From CALIBK01 sp037444165 (GTDB lineage: Bacteria > Desulfobacterota > BSN033 > UBA1163): DNA of 64,000 nucleotides. A program made the position numbers and the translations under genes. The DNA lies in the NCBI GenBank assembly GCA_037444165.1, contig JBBIMX010000003.1, forward strand, positions 1 through 64,000, written 5' to 3'. Shown here piece after piece: positions 32,158 to 41,553 of the stretch (positions are counted from its first letter, which is position 1; every line of letters starts with the position of its first letter). The notes under the pieces are model-generated. The model ran no database searches and was not told the DNA's origin. It saw nothing but the letters and a program-made list of their open reading frames with translations.

Positions 32158-33882
32158 ATTTAGAAGGGCTCTATCCCTTACCCGAACATAGCCTCGATGG
32201 GTGATGCGGAGATGAGGGATAGCAGGGGTGCTCAGGGTATCCACAGTGAGGGTGGGTTTGTCCCATTTGACCCCATTCTCTTTTAAGGAGTCTTCAAGGC
32301 GTTTTATCTCTTCCTTTATTTTTTTCATAGGTTTCAAGGAAACTAAACCACAAAGGGGAGCCGGGAACTCTGAAACGATCTCATTTCCGATGGCATAAAC
32401 ACCACCCCCCTGATTCTCTCTTAAACGTCCAATCACCGTATTCATCGAGTCTTGATCACACCCCACGACAATCATCGCTGGGCTATCCCAGCTCATGGTC
32501 GTTCCATAGGCACCCCTCTGAAGGCCAAATCCCTTAAGAAGCCCCATGAAAGAACCCTCACGGTTGAGTCGATCGATCGCCAGAACCCAGATGAGCTCTT
32601 TTGACACTTCTGGATCATCGAAATCGACCATCCTCTCCTGAGTCACAAGCCGTGTGATCAATTCCATAACCCTTACCTTTCCTTGGATCGAGGGGGAGTT
32701 CAAATTTACCTCTCCAGGGTTCACGGTGTTGAACATGGATTCAGGGAAATAGAAAGGCTTGGGTTCGACCAGAGACTTTCCTTCCTTATAGATGATCTTC
32801 CCGTTGCAGAGAACGAGTTGGGGAGAAAACTCTTTTAGGGATGGGATAAGAATCAGGTCCGCCATCTTTCCCGGTGAAATAGAGCCTATGAGGGAGTCAA
32901 GATGAAAATGTTCCGCCACATTGATCGTCACCATTTGATAGAGTAATTCAGGGGCCAGTCCGAGTCGTAAAGCCCTTCTTATGGAAGCATCGAGGTAGCC
33001 CTCCTCCAAGAAGTCTTCTGGATCCACTCCATCGGTGCAAAGGATTAGCCTCCGGAAGTCCATCTTTCTTTCAAACACTCCTCGGACTCCAGGAAGCTCC
33101 CTCCGGATGGAGCCCTCTCTTATCATAACCCAGTAACCCAGTCTCAGTCTTTTAACAACCTCCTCCTCTGTGATGGGTTCGTGACACGAGGAGAATCCAT
33201 AAGTGGTATAGGCCTGAAGTTTCCGTTCAGACGCTCCTGCGGTATGGCCTTCGATCGCCTTTCCCATGGAGAAGGCGATGGCGATCCACTCCCTAAGTCG
33301 TTCACTTTGATCCCCATCTAAAAACATATTCCCCCAATAGATTTCTCCAATTCCAACACAATGGGGATCTTCCAAAAAGGATGAACATTCTTCCTTAGAG
33401 ATGGCCATGATCTCCTCCGATGGGGTCAGACCACAGACAGGTGGGAGGGTATAGTAGAATCGAACAGGCTGCTCCTTAAAACCCCTGATTGGATATTCAA
33501 TTCCATCTCTTCCCGAAATCGCCGCTGTCTCCATCAGTTCAGTGATCACCGTCGTGACTCCGGTGGGGATGAGGTGTTTTATAAACTCTTCAATTCCATA
33601 ACGATTGCAGACCGCATGAGTATGGCCATCAATCAATCCTGGAAGAATGACCCTACCTTCTGCATCCACCTCAACGGTCTTTTCATCCTTTGGAGGATCC
33701 GGATCAGGTCCTACATAGGCAATCCTTCCGTCTTTGATCCAGACGGATTCCCGCTCCATGAGCTCCCTTGTAAAGACATTAAAGACCTTTCCATTTCTGA
33801 TGATCAAATCCGGGCCTCGTTTACCTAAGGCGACTTCACTAAGCGTCTTCATTCTTTGTAATTCTTGTATTTCAACCTTCAT
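32149..33882 (-). CDS. Divergent adenine-deaminase-like amidohydrolase
   Basis: This 577-aa protein aligns end to end with adenine deaminase (Ade), including the amidohydrolase start PGLIDGHTHA (His87, His89), PGKMADLILIPSL, and the C-terminal Ade domain (GLQRGAYGTTMSWDSPAMIVVGCD). But the Ade hallmark H-x-H-x-E-S-S is HTHAVCN, and D-P-H-E-I-A-N is TELMETAAI. So likely metal or catalytic ligands differ from the bona fide paralogue at 51764-53485. It probably deaminates or hydrolyses a different cyclic substrate. It follows uvrB by 52 nt. GAGAGGGCGGA precedes the ATG. Confidence 0.8.
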   Translation of the reverse strand: MKVEIQELQRMKTLSEVALGKRGPDLIIRNGKVFNVFTRELMERESVWIKDGRIAYVGPDPDPPKDEKTVEVDAEGRVILPGLIDGHTHAVCNRYGIEEFIKHLIPTGVTTVITELMETAAISGRDGIEYPIRGFKEQPVRFYYTLPPVCGLTPSEEIMAISKEECSSFLEDPHCVGIGEIYWGNMFLDGDQSERLREWIAIAFSMGKAIEGHTAGASERKLQAYTTYGFSSCHEPITEEEVVKRLRLGYWVMIREGSIRRELPGVRGVFERKMDFRRLILCTDGVDPEDFLEEGYLDASIRRALRLGLAPELLYQMVTINVAEHFHLDSLIGSISPGKMADLILIPSLKEFSPQLVLCNGKIIYKEGKSLVEPKPFYFPESMFNTVNPGEVNLNSPSIQGKVRVMELITRLVTQERMVDFDDPEVSKELIWVLAIDRLNREGSFMGLLKGFGLQRGAYGTTMSWDSPAMIVVGCDQDSMNTVIGRLRENQGGGVYAIGNEIVSEFPAPLCGLVSLKPMKKIKEEIKRLEDSLKENGVKWDKPTLTVDTLSTPAIPHLRITHRGYVRVRDRALLNLK

Positions 33883-33934
33883 TAGATCCGCCCTCTCAAA
33901 TGATTTAAGAATGGTTCAAAGGTGCCCTCCCTTT

Positions 33935-35929
33935 TTAACTCCATTTTAATGCCATTTCCTCAAGTCGCTGGATTCGATCTCGAATCTCAGCGGCTCTTTC
34001 AAACTCGAGTCGTCTTGCCGCCTCCCTCATTTCTTTTTTCAACTTTTCAATCCTCGATGGGATCTCCTTTAATGAAATATATTCCTCTTTAGGATCCGAA
34101 ACGACGGGAACGGTAAAGTAATCGGCCTCATAGATGGAACTTAAGATATCTCGAACCGACTTTTTGATACTCTGAGGGGTAATGCCATGGACCTGATTAT
34201 ATTCTTCCTGAATCTTTCTTCTTCGATTCGTCTCTAAGATGGCCTGATTCATTGCCCCTGTCATTTTATCGGCATAAAGGATGACCTTTCCATTCACATT
34301 TCTTGCTGCGCGGCCAAAGGTTTGGATGAGGGATTTTTCGGAACGAAGAAATCCTTCCTTATCTGCATCCAGAATAGCAACCAGGGACACTTCTGGAAGG
34401 TCTAACCCTTCTCTCAAAAGATTGATTCCAATGAGGACATCGAACTTTCCCAATCGGAGATCCCGAAGAATCTCGACACGATCAAGGGTATCGATATCCG
34501 AGTGGAGATATTTTACCCGGATCCCCAGATCGGCATAGTATTCGGTGAGGTCTTCCGCCATTCGTTTCGTGAGGGTGGTCACCAAGACCCTTTCTTTTCG
34601 CCTTACCCGCTCTTGAATCTCTTCAAGGAGATCATCCACCTGATTCTTTGCCGGTTTTACCTCAAGCAGAGGGTCACTCAGCCCTGTTGGGCGAATGATC
34701 TGCTCAATTACCCTGCCCTGACTCTTCTCCATTTCGTACTCTCCCGGAGTCGCCGAAACGTAGATAACCTGATTCACCCGCTCTTCGAATTCCTCGAACG
34801 TAAGGGGTCGATTGTCCAGTGCGGAAGGCAGGCGAAATCCGTACTCTACTAAAGTCTCTTTTCTTGAACGATCTCCCCGATACATCCCGATAAGTTGAGG
34901 GATAGTCACATGACTTTCATCGATAAAAAGAAGGTAATCCTTTGGATAATAGTCCAGGAGGGTCGGAGGAGGCTCCCCGGGTCTTCTCCCTGTGAGATGG
35001 CGGGAGTAGTTTTCGATCCCCTGGCAGTAACCCAATTCTTGAAGCATTTCGAGATCGAAGTGGGTCCTCTGCTCAAGTCTCTGAGCTTCAAGCAAACGAT
35101 TCTGGGCCTTAAACCAGGCGACCCGCTCACGGAGTTCTTCACGAATGGACTGAATGGCTCGCTGGAGTTGTTCTGCAGGAGTCACATAATGGCTTCCCGG
35201 ATAGATGGGAATCTTTTCTATGGGTTGAAGGATCTTTCCCCTCAGAGGATCGATCTCTGAAAGGGCTTTCACCCGGTCTCCCAAAAGTTCGATTCGAATT
35301 GCCCGATTCTCCTCATGGGCAGGAAAGACGTCGATCACATCGCCCCGAACTCTGAAGGTTCCCCGATGAAAATCGATATCGTTCCGTTCATATAGAATCT
35401 CTACCAACTTAGAAAGGATTTCTTCTCTGGAGATCTCCATTCCTCTTTCAAGATAGAGGAGCATTCCATGGTAGGCCTCTGGAGAACCCAATCCATAGAT
35501 GCAGGAGACACTGGCCACAATGATGACATCGTTTCTCTCAAGGAGGGCGCGGGTGGCGGCATGGCGCATCTTATCAATCTTTTCGTTAATCAAAGTATCT
35601 TTTTCGATATACGTATCGGTAGATGGGATATAGGCTTCGGGTTGATAATAGTCATAGTAACTTACAAAGAATTCAACCGCATTCTCCGGGAAGAGTTCTT
35701 TGAATTCTCCGTAGAGCTGGGCTGCAAGGGTTTTATTATGGGAGATGACCAGGGTCGGTTTTTGAACCCTTTCGATGACATTGGCCATCGTGAAGGTTTT
35801 TCCAGAACCGGTTACTCCCAGTAAGACCTGGTGGCGGAGGCCCTTCAAAACCCCTTCACTCAATGCCTCAATGGCTTTGGGCTGATCCCCTTTCGGCCGA
35901 AACTCCGAGACCAGTTTAAATCGATTCAT
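33935..35929 (-). CDS. uvrB: Excinuclease ABC subunit B
   Basis: This 664-aa UvrB is the damage-verifying helicase of nucleotide excision repair. Walker A is GVTGSGKTFTMANV, with the beta-hairpin tyrosines in FVSYYDYYQPEAYIP. DEAD-like LLFIDESHVT and helicase motif VI QTFGRAARN follow. The C-terminal UVR domain (LKKEMREAARRLEFERAAEIRDRI) contacts UvrC. Length and start are standard. No palindrome like the one at lexA is evident in the 50 bp upstream. Confidence 0.97.
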   Translation of the reverse strand: MNRFKLVSEFRPKGDQPKAIEALSEGVLKGLRHQVLLGVTGSGKTFTMANVIERVQKPTLVISHNKTLAAQLYGEFKELFPENAVEFFVSYYDYYQPEAYIPSTDTYIEKDTLINEKIDKMRHAATRALLERNDVIIVASVSCIYGLGSPEAYHGMLLYLERGMEISREEILSKLVEILYERNDIDFHRGTFRVRGDVIDVFPAHEENRAIRIELLGDRVKALSEIDPLRGKILQPIEKIPIYPGSHYVTPAEQLQRAIQSIREELRERVAWFKAQNRLLEAQRLEQRTHFDLEMLQELGYCQGIENYSRHLTGRRPGEPPPTLLDYYPKDYLLFIDESHVTIPQLIGMYRGDRSRKETLVEYGFRLPSALDNRPLTFEEFEERVNQVIYVSATPGEYEMEKSQGRVIEQIIRPTGLSDPLLEVKPAKNQVDDLLEEIQERVRRKERVLVTTLTKRMAEDLTEYYADLGIRVKYLHSDIDTLDRVEILRDLRLGKFDVLIGINLLREGLDLPEVSLVAILDADKEGFLRSEKSLIQTFGRAARNVNGKVILYADKMTGAMNQAILETNRRRKIQEEYNQVHGITPQSIKKSVRDILSSIYEADYFTVPVVSDPKEEYISLKEIPSRIEKLKKEMREAARRLEFERAAEIRDRIQRLEEMALKWS

Positions 35930-35981
35930 AGAGCCATTTTAAAATAAAAAAGTCGATGGGGAAAGAAAATGGCGAGGAGAT

Positions 35982-36929
35982 TTAAGTGGCATTGACTCTC
36001 TTTACGCGGACCTTTTGGAGATTGATCTCCCCAAGTCCTAATTCGTAGGCGAGTTTGATGAATTTAATCTCCTCGGGGCGAAAGGGTTTTCCGGTTCTTG
36101 GATTTTTAAAGAAACTCGCACCATAGGCATCCACGGCCACAATATCCGTAGAGGCAATAACCTCTCCCGGGGATTCCACCTTTCCAGGTCCTTTGGGACC
36201 ATTGGTGGTCAGAATTTTAATGGCATCCATCACCACCAGATCCGGTTTTCGAAGGGTATTGATATCCGCAATCGATTGGTGAAGGTCAATCTTATGAAGA
36301 AGTTCCATATCCCAGACAATTCCAATCAGGTTCTTCATCCCGAGGGTCAGTTCAGAGGCAAAATGGTGTTTTGGAATCGGGAAGTTAATAAAGACATCGG
36401 CCTCGAGAACCTCTTTGAGGACCTCGGCGGTTTTGAGTTTCTTTCCTTTTGGGATCTCCACTTTTTTGTAAACATTCCTTCCATGACCAGAAAGGACTTC
36501 CGCTCCTGCCTTCTGTCCCGCTTCTTTTAGACCCGTTCGAACAAAGGTGAATTGATGATTATCACAGGTGTGATCCCAGACGGCGACCCGAGCGGCACCC
36601 GCCTCATAACACATTTTCACCAAGGCATAGAGAAGGTCCGGATTATTCGTACAGGCCTGTTCCGGGGTTCTTGCCCAGGCTATATTGGCTTTGATGACGA
36701 CCTTCTGACCTTTCTTGATGAACCGGTTCATTCCTCCCAAAGTAGCCATCGCAGCCTGGAGGAGTTGAGCCGGAGACCCGTTGCTCGCAATCACGAGATC
36801 GGGTTCCTCTGCTCCGTGGGCCAGCGTTCCATAGAAAGGAAGCCGATTCGTCAATAAAGGAAGGGCTACACCCAATGTGGCTCCCTTTAGAAATTCTCTC
36901 CGATTCCAGCTTTTCTTATGGAGGTCCAT
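35982..36929 (-). CDS. DUF362 domain protein with Tat signal
   Basis: This 315-aa protein has a twin-arginine leader WNRREFLKGATLGVALPLL, so export of a folded protein is likely. The mature part matches DUF362: VIKANIAWARTPEQACTNNP, GAARVAVWDHTCDN, DVFINFPIPKHH and LGMKNLIG. DUF362 proteins often accompany Fe-S proteins, but this one lacks a ferredoxin domain. Its function is unknown. It lies 23 nt downstream of the propeller gene and may be cotranscribed with it. Confidence 0.8.
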   Translation of the reverse strand: MDLHKKSWNRREFLKGATLGVALPLLTNRLPFYGTLAHGAEEPDLVIASNGSPAQLLQAAMATLGGMNRFIKKGQKVVIKANIAWARTPEQACTNNPDLLYALVKMCYEAGAARVAVWDHTCDNHQFTFVRTGLKEAGQKAGAEVLSGHGRNVYKKVEIPKGKKLKTAEVLKEVLEADVFINFPIPKHHFASELTLGMKNLIGIVWDMELLHKIDLHQSIADINTLRKPDLVVMDAIKILTTNGPKGPGKVESPGEVIASTDIVAVDAYGASFFKNPRTGKPFRPEEIKFIKLAYELGLGEINLQKVRVKRVNAT

Positions 36930-36952
36930 CGATGGTTTCTTCTCTCCTTTTC

Positions 36953-38005
36953 TTAAGGATTGATAATTAACTTAGAAGCGCCCCGATCTGTTCCGAACCA
37001 GACCCCATCTTTATCCTCGGCTGCGCATAGAACCATATTGCTCAACAGTCCGTCTGTCGTCGTTAGGGACTCCCATTGTTTGGTCTGGAGATCAAAGACA
37101 CTCACCCCATTTTCACGGCAGATAAAGATTCTTCCTTTTATCACCGCCATGAAATTGATTCCCCCATTTTTCAAAGGATCTCTGGATTCGAATCTCTTCC
37201 ATCGGTCTCCCTGAGGTTCATACTCGAAGAGACCTCCACCACTTTCACCTGCCCAGATCCGGTTTTCGACGAGGATGAGGGATTTGATTTCTGTCTCTCC
37301 CAGTCCCTCCCTCTGAGAGTAATTTTTCCACCCCTTCTTTCCCTTAAGAAGCCTGCTGATCCCTCCATTTGTGCCGATCCAGAGGGAGTTGGGTTGAACC
37401 AATATGGTATTGACAAAATTTCCTGAAAGACCTTCTTGGGTTGAAAAGAACTGTTTCCAAAGCTCCGTTTTCTTATCCAGGGCGTTCAATCCTTTCTCTG
37501 AACCTACCCACAAGGTATCCCCATCTATGGCCATGGAGATAATCTTCTTAGCCCGACCATTATTGGTATTGAAAACCTTCCAGGGAGGCTGTCTCTGAGG
37601 TTGATAATAGGAAATTCCTCCTCCTTTGAAACCATAAAAATGGGTTCCAAACCAGATTCGATCTCCATCTGGAAGAATTACGGTGACATGATTATAGGGG
37701 AGGAGATTCTTCCAGTTGATGCTCACCCCATCGTCTACCGGATCCATGGGTTCCCCTTTGGTCGTATAAGCCTTGATCACTTTTTTTGATCGATCATAAA
37801 ACGTCGCACCCCCTGCGTAAGTTCCGAACCACAATTCCTCTCCCTGAACGGCAATGGCATAGACCATTTCCCCGGAGAGTCCTTCTTTCGGGGTCATCTG
37901 CTGGAAGTTAAGAGGTCTCTTTAAAGGAGCAGGGGAGAGGAGAGATGGAGAGGTGAAAAAAATGGATACCAAAACAAAAAGGCAAAGGGTAGTTCGGGAT
38001 CCCAT
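36953..38005 (-). CDS. Exported beta-propeller protein (Reg_prop-like repeats)
   Basis: This ~350-aa protein has a signal peptide (TTLCLFVLVSIFFTSPSLL) followed by about seven repeats containing LWFGT/LWVGS/LWIGT/IWAGE/VWFGT. They resemble the two-component-regulator propeller repeat but without any kinase or DNA-binding domain. It is probably a periplasmic or surface beta-propeller of unknown ligand. ATG 38005 is chosen; a TTG ten codons upstream would lengthen the leader. It is followed by the Tat-exported DUF362 protein, suggesting a joint periplasmic role. Confidence 0.72.
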   Translation of the reverse strand: MGSRTTLCLFVLVSIFFTSPSLLSPAPLKRPLNFQQMTPKEGLSGEMVYAIAVQGEELWFGTYAGGATFYDRSKKVIKAYTTKGEPMDPVDDGVSINWKNLLPYNHVTVILPDGDRIWFGTHFYGFKGGGISYYQPQRQPPWKVFNTNNGRAKKIISMAIDGDTLWVGSEKGLNALDKKTELWKQFFSTQEGLSGNFVNTILVQPNSLWIGTNGGISRLLKGKKGWKNYSQREGLGETEIKSLILVENRIWAGESGGGLFEYEPQGDRWKRFESRDPLKNGGINFMAVIKGRIFICRENGVSVFDLQTKQWESLTTTDGLLSNMVLCAAEDKDGVWFGTDRGASKLIINP

Positions 38006-38097
38006 CTTTCTATTCCGATTTAAATTTTTGGACAATTATGTCAAATTGGAATAGAATTTTCAAGGAATCCATTACTCCTCTCAAACCTATTTCACGA

Positions 38098-38116
38098 ATA
38101 ACGAGGGAGGGGTTAC
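38098..38116. repeat. Possible repeat family B fragment
   Basis: ATAACGAGGGAGGGGTTAC carries the GGGGTTAC end (inverse GTAACCCC) of family B and a degenerate second half. It lies in the rlmD leader region. This is a weak match. Confidence 0.3.
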
Positions 38117-38146
38117 ATTTTAGAGAGTTAAAGAGCGTCTAAATCC

Positions 38147-39412
38147 ATGAAGGTCAAAATCGAATCGGTTGCCTTTAAAGGATATGGAGTGGGAAGGCTT
38201 CACGGGAAGGTGATCTTTGTGCCCTATACAGTGACCGGGGATGAAGTTCTGGTTACCCTCGTTGAGGAAAGGAAGCATTTCTCCATTGCAAAATTAAAAG
38301 AAATCATTACTCCCTCTCCATGGAGGGTTAACCCTCCCTGCCCTTATTTTGGATCTTGTGGAGGATGTCAGTGGCAACATATCGAACCCATGGTTCAGGG
38401 AGAGCTAAAGAAAGAGATTTTAAAGAATCTCTTTCAGAGATTGGGAAGGCTGAGAGAACTCCCACCCCTTTCCCTCATCCCTTCTTTATCCCCCTATGGC
38501 TATCGCGCGAGAATTCAACTCAAAGCCGATGGGAAAAGAATCGGTTTCTTTGAAGGGAAGTCTCATCGAATCATCGAAATTGACCAGTGTCTCATCGCCC
38601 ATCCACTCATCAATCACATCCTCAAGGAGTTTCAAAAAGGAAGATTCTCACTCTCCAACATCAGAGAGATGGAAATCAATGTCTCTCCTGAAGAGGAAAA
38701 AGGAATTCTTATCCTTCATCTGGATAAGCCCGGAGGTCGAGAAACCCTTCCAATTCATGAACTCTTAGGGTCCTCCCCCTTTTTGAAGGGGTTGGTTCTT
38801 GCAGGAATAAATGGGTGGGAGTATTTTGGCGATCCCGTTCTCCATTTAAAAACAGAAGTGATCTCTTCTAAAATCCCTAAGGTCTTCCGATTCAGGGTTT
38901 CCCCAGAGAGTTTTTATCAGGTGAACCTTGAGCAGAACTTAAACCTTCTCGAAACCGTCCTGGAGTTTGCTCGGTTGCGAGGAGGAGAACGAGTCCTCGA
39001 ACTCTACTCTGGAATAGGAAATTTTACACTCCCTTTAGCCATGGAGGCGGGATGGATCCTTGGAATCGAAGAGAATAGAAAGGCCATCGAAGATGCTCGA
39101 TTCAATGCAGAAGAGAATCGAATGGGGAACTGCCAATTCCTTCTGGGGAGAGTGGAGGAAAGAATGAAGGAGTTAAGGGAGGGAGTCGATCTTATGGTCC
39201 TTGATCCCCCGAGGAGAGGAGCCAAATCGGTTCTGTTAGAGATAGAACGACTTCGTCCCAAAAGGATGATCTACCTCTCTTGTGAACCCACCACTTTTAT
39301 CCGGGATATCACCCTTCTTTTACAAAAGGGGTATTCCCTTCAGAAGGTTCGTCTTGTCGATATGTTCCCCCAATCCTACCATATGGAAGTGATCGGGCTT
39401 CTTGAGGGTTAG
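38147..39412 (+). CDS. rlmD: 23S rRNA (uracil-C5)-methyltransferase, RlmD/TrmA family
   Basis: This 421-aa SAM-dependent RNA m5U methyltransferase has an N-terminal TRAM domain (VAFKGYGVGRLHGKVIFVPYTVTGDEV) and an Fe-S cysteine set CPYFGSCGGCQWQH. The SAM motif is LELYSGIGNFTLPLA, with LDPPRRG and the catalytic-Cys segment YLSCEPTTFIRD. The ending RLVDMFPQSYHMEVIGLL is family-typical. RlmD versus RlmCD/TrmA cannot be decided from motifs alone. It converges with hisG, overlapping by 4 bp. Confidence 0.85.
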   Translation: MKVKIESVAFKGYGVGRLHGKVIFVPYTVTGDEVLVTLVEERKHFSIAKLKEIITPSPWRVNPPCPYFGSCGGCQWQHIEPMVQGELKKEILKNLFQRLGRLRELPPLSLIPSLSPYGYRARIQLKADGKRIGFFEGKSHRIIEIDQCLIAHPLINHILKEFQKGRFSLSNIREMEINVSPEEEKGILILHLDKPGGRETLPIHELLGSSPFLKGLVLAGINGWEYFGDPVLHLKTEVISSKIPKVFRFRVSPESFYQVNLEQNLNLLETVLEFARLRGGERVLELYSGIGNFTLPLAMEAGWILGIEENRKAIEDARFNAEENRMGNCQFLLGRVEERMKELREGVDLMVLDPPRRGAKSVLLEIERLRPKRMIYLSCEPTTFIRDITLLLQKGYSLQKVRLVDMFPQSYHMEVIGLLEG

Positions 39413-40281
39413 ATGACTTTATTGAGGGGATATTCGATAATACCCACCGCTCCCCTTTTTATCAGTCGTGGAATCAGTTCCCGAACCTCTTTCTCTGAGA
39501 CCATCACTTCCACCGCGAACCAGTCTGATTCGAAAAGATTGGAAATGGTTGGGGCCGTGATGCAGGGGAGGATTTCAATGACGCTCTTCAGGTCATTCGC
39601 GGAAACATTCATCTTGAGTCCCACCATTCCTTCCGCCCTTAAGGCTCCTTGGAGAAGGAGAGAGATCTGTTCGATCTTCTCTCTCTTCCATGGATCTTCA
39701 TAGGCTTTCCGATTCGCAATGAGCTGGGTATGGGTCTCCAGAAGTTCCTCCACAATTCGAAGCTTATTGGCCCGAAGGGTGCTTCCGGTCTCCGTGACTT
39801 CCACGATGGCATCACAGAGCCCTTCGATGACTTTTCCTTCCGTGGCTCCCCACGAAAATTCGACCTCTACGTGAATATTTCTCTCTTCAAAGTAACGCTT
39901 CGTAAAATTGACCAGCTCCGTAAAGATCTTTTTCCCTTCTAAGTCTTTGAGGGTCCGGATGGGGGAATCTTCAGCCACGACCAGGACCCATTTCGCCGGG
40001 GTCGTACTCGTTTTTGAATAGACTAAATCCTGGACCACCACGACATCCGAAGCGTTTTCCAGAATCCAATCCTTCCCCGTTAATCCCACATCGAGCGTCC
40101 CCATCTCAACGAAACGGGACATCTCCTGGGCCCGGACCAGGGTGCATCGGATCTCCTCATCGTCGATGCTTGGAAAGTAGCTTCGGGAACTCACGGTAAT
40201 CTTCCATCCCGATTTTCTGAAAAGTTCGATGGTTGCGTTCTCAAGGCTTCCTTTTGGAATTCCTAACTTCAATAGTTTCAC
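39409..40281 (-). CDS. hisG: ATP phosphoribosyltransferase (long form)
   Basis: This 290-aa first enzyme of histidine synthesis has LGIPKGSLENATIELF at the N-terminus, VGLTGKDWI and EVTETGSTLRANKL (PRPP-binding). A C-terminal HisG_C regulatory domain (VGLKMNVSANDLKSVIEILPCITAPT) follows. The long form binds histidine directly and does not need HisZ. ATGA overlap with hisI gives translational coupling. Confidence 0.94.
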   Translation of the reverse strand: MKLLKLGIPKGSLENATIELFRKSGWKITVSSRSYFPSIDDEEIRCTLVRAQEMSRFVEMGTLDVGLTGKDWILENASDVVVVQDLVYSKTSTTPAKWVLVVAEDSPIRTLKDLEGKKIFTELVNFTKRYFEERNIHVEVEFSWGATEGKVIEGLCDAIVEVTETGSTLRANKLRIVEELLETHTQLIANRKAYEDPWKREKIEQISLLLQGALRAEGMVGLKMNVSANDLKSVIEILPCITAPTISNLFESDWFAVEVMVSEKEVRELIPRLIKRGAVGIIEYPLNKVI

Positions 40282-40655
40282 TTTCTGTAGACCTCCTTTG
40301 GATCAAAGATGAGTCTCCCTGAAATCCTCCATTCCCCTTCCTTCCAGTGGTGATGGAAACAGCTTCGATAACCTGTATGGCAGGCAGCCCCTCCGATCTG
40401 GTTCACCTTAATGAGTAAGGCATCCCCATCACAGTCCAGATAGATCTCCTTCACTTCCTGAAAATGTCCGGACGTCTCCCCCTTGACCCATAATTGATTT
40501 CTTGACCTGGACCAGTAGGTCACTTTCCGACTCTTCAGAGTCTCTTCCCAGGCCTCCTGATTCATATACCCTAACATCAGGACTTCATTCGTGATGGCAT
40601 CTTGAATGATGACCGGAATCAATCCGTTTCCTTTCTTGAAATCGATCTCAATCAT
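40278..40655 (-). CDS. hisI: Phosphoribosyl-AMP cyclohydrolase
   Basis: This 125-aa enzyme of histidine synthesis has VLMLGYMNQEAWEETL, TYWSRSRNQLWVKGETSG, the metal-binding DCDGDALLIKVNQ and ACHTGYRSCF. It is a single-domain HisI without a fused HisE, so the pyrophosphohydrolase must be encoded elsewhere. Confidence 0.94.
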   Translation of the reverse strand: MIEIDFKKGNGLIPVIIQDAITNEVLMLGYMNQEAWEETLKSRKVTYWSRSRNQLWVKGETSGHFQEVKEIYLDCDGDALLIKVNQIGGAACHTGYRSCFHHHWKEGEWRISGRLIFDPKEVYRK

Positions 40656-40680
40656 GTCCTCTCCTTATCGTTTTCCTGTC

Positions 40681-41478
40681 CTATTCTTGAAGGAGGAGTT
40701 TCGCCAGCTGGATGGCGTTCTTAGCCGCCGAGCCGGCATGACAATTATTAAAGAAAACCAGGGTTTTGGTGGTCTTTTGGGAAATCTCTTTGATGTCCGG
40801 AATGAACTCCTTGAGTTCCTTTTCAGTATAGAGATAATCATAACGGACTGAAGTGGGGACATGAAACCAGTTAGGATTTCTCCCATGGAATCGAAAGTAT
40901 CCAATCTCGGAAGTCGCTCTGGGAAGATAGGGCATCAGTTTTGGGAGTTTGGGTTCATCGACCACACAGAATCCAATCCCATTCTGCTCTAAGAATCGGA
41001 AGGTCTCCTCCCTCAGCCACATTCGATTTCGAAACTCAAACACGAGTGGAATCTCTTCCATCTCTTCTTTAAATCTCTTGAGGTAGGTCACATTCGCTGA
41101 ATTGGGAAAGAATCCATAAGGAAACTGAGCCAATACGCATGCGAGTTTTCCTTCCTCCTTTAAAGGGAGGAGGCTGGTTTTGAATTTTTTAAACACCTCC
41201 TGATTCTCGGAAATTTCTCCACTCTCCTGATCCCTGATCTCGTGGGTCATTCCTTTAAAACACTTGACCACAAATTCAAAATCCCGGGAGGTCTTTTTGG
41301 CCATGGCCGTAAAACTCTTCTGGGAAGGAAGGGTATAATAGGTAAAGTTGACTTCAAGGGCTTTAAAACCCAGCTCCTTCTCGTAAAAAGGAAGCATCTC
41401 CCTCTCCTGAAGCCCAGGAGGGTAGATCACCCCTTTCCAATCTGGAAAGGAGAAACCACTTGTCCCGATCTTGATCAT
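40681..41478 (-). CDS. DUF72 family protein
   Basis: This 265-aa TIM-barrel-like DUF72/YecE protein begins IKIGTSGFSFPDWKGVIYPPG and has LEVNFTYYTLPSQKSF, CVLAQFPYGF, FEFRNRMW and YFRFHGRN. It ends with LVFFNNCHAGSAAKNA. These are standard family blocks. The function is not established. It is the first gene of a minus-strand group with hisI and hisG, 25 nt apart. Confidence 0.88.
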   Translation of the reverse strand: MIKIGTSGFSFPDWKGVIYPPGLQEREMLPFYEKELGFKALEVNFTYYTLPSQKSFTAMAKKTSRDFEFVVKCFKGMTHEIRDQESGEISENQEVFKKFKTSLLPLKEEGKLACVLAQFPYGFFPNSANVTYLKRFKEEMEEIPLVFEFRNRMWLREETFRFLEQNGIGFCVVDEPKLPKLMPYLPRATSEIGYFRFHGRNPNWFHVPTSVRYDYLYTEKELKEFIPDIKEISQKTTKTLVFFNNCHAGSAAKNAIQLAKLLLQE

Positions 41479-41521
41479 ATTATATAAAGAAATTGGGCTT
41501 CCTTCTCAGCCCGTCCCTATA

Positions 41522-41550
41522 AAAATAGAAGAATCTCGGAGGATTGTCAA
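41522..41550 (-). promoter_or_regulatory. Promoter for DUF72-hisI-hisG
   Basis: A minus-strand TTGACA (41550-41545), 17 nt and TATTTT (41527-41522). It lies inside the leader and ribosome-binding region of the divergent GH13 gene. Confidence 0.5.
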
Positions 41551-41553
41551 CTT

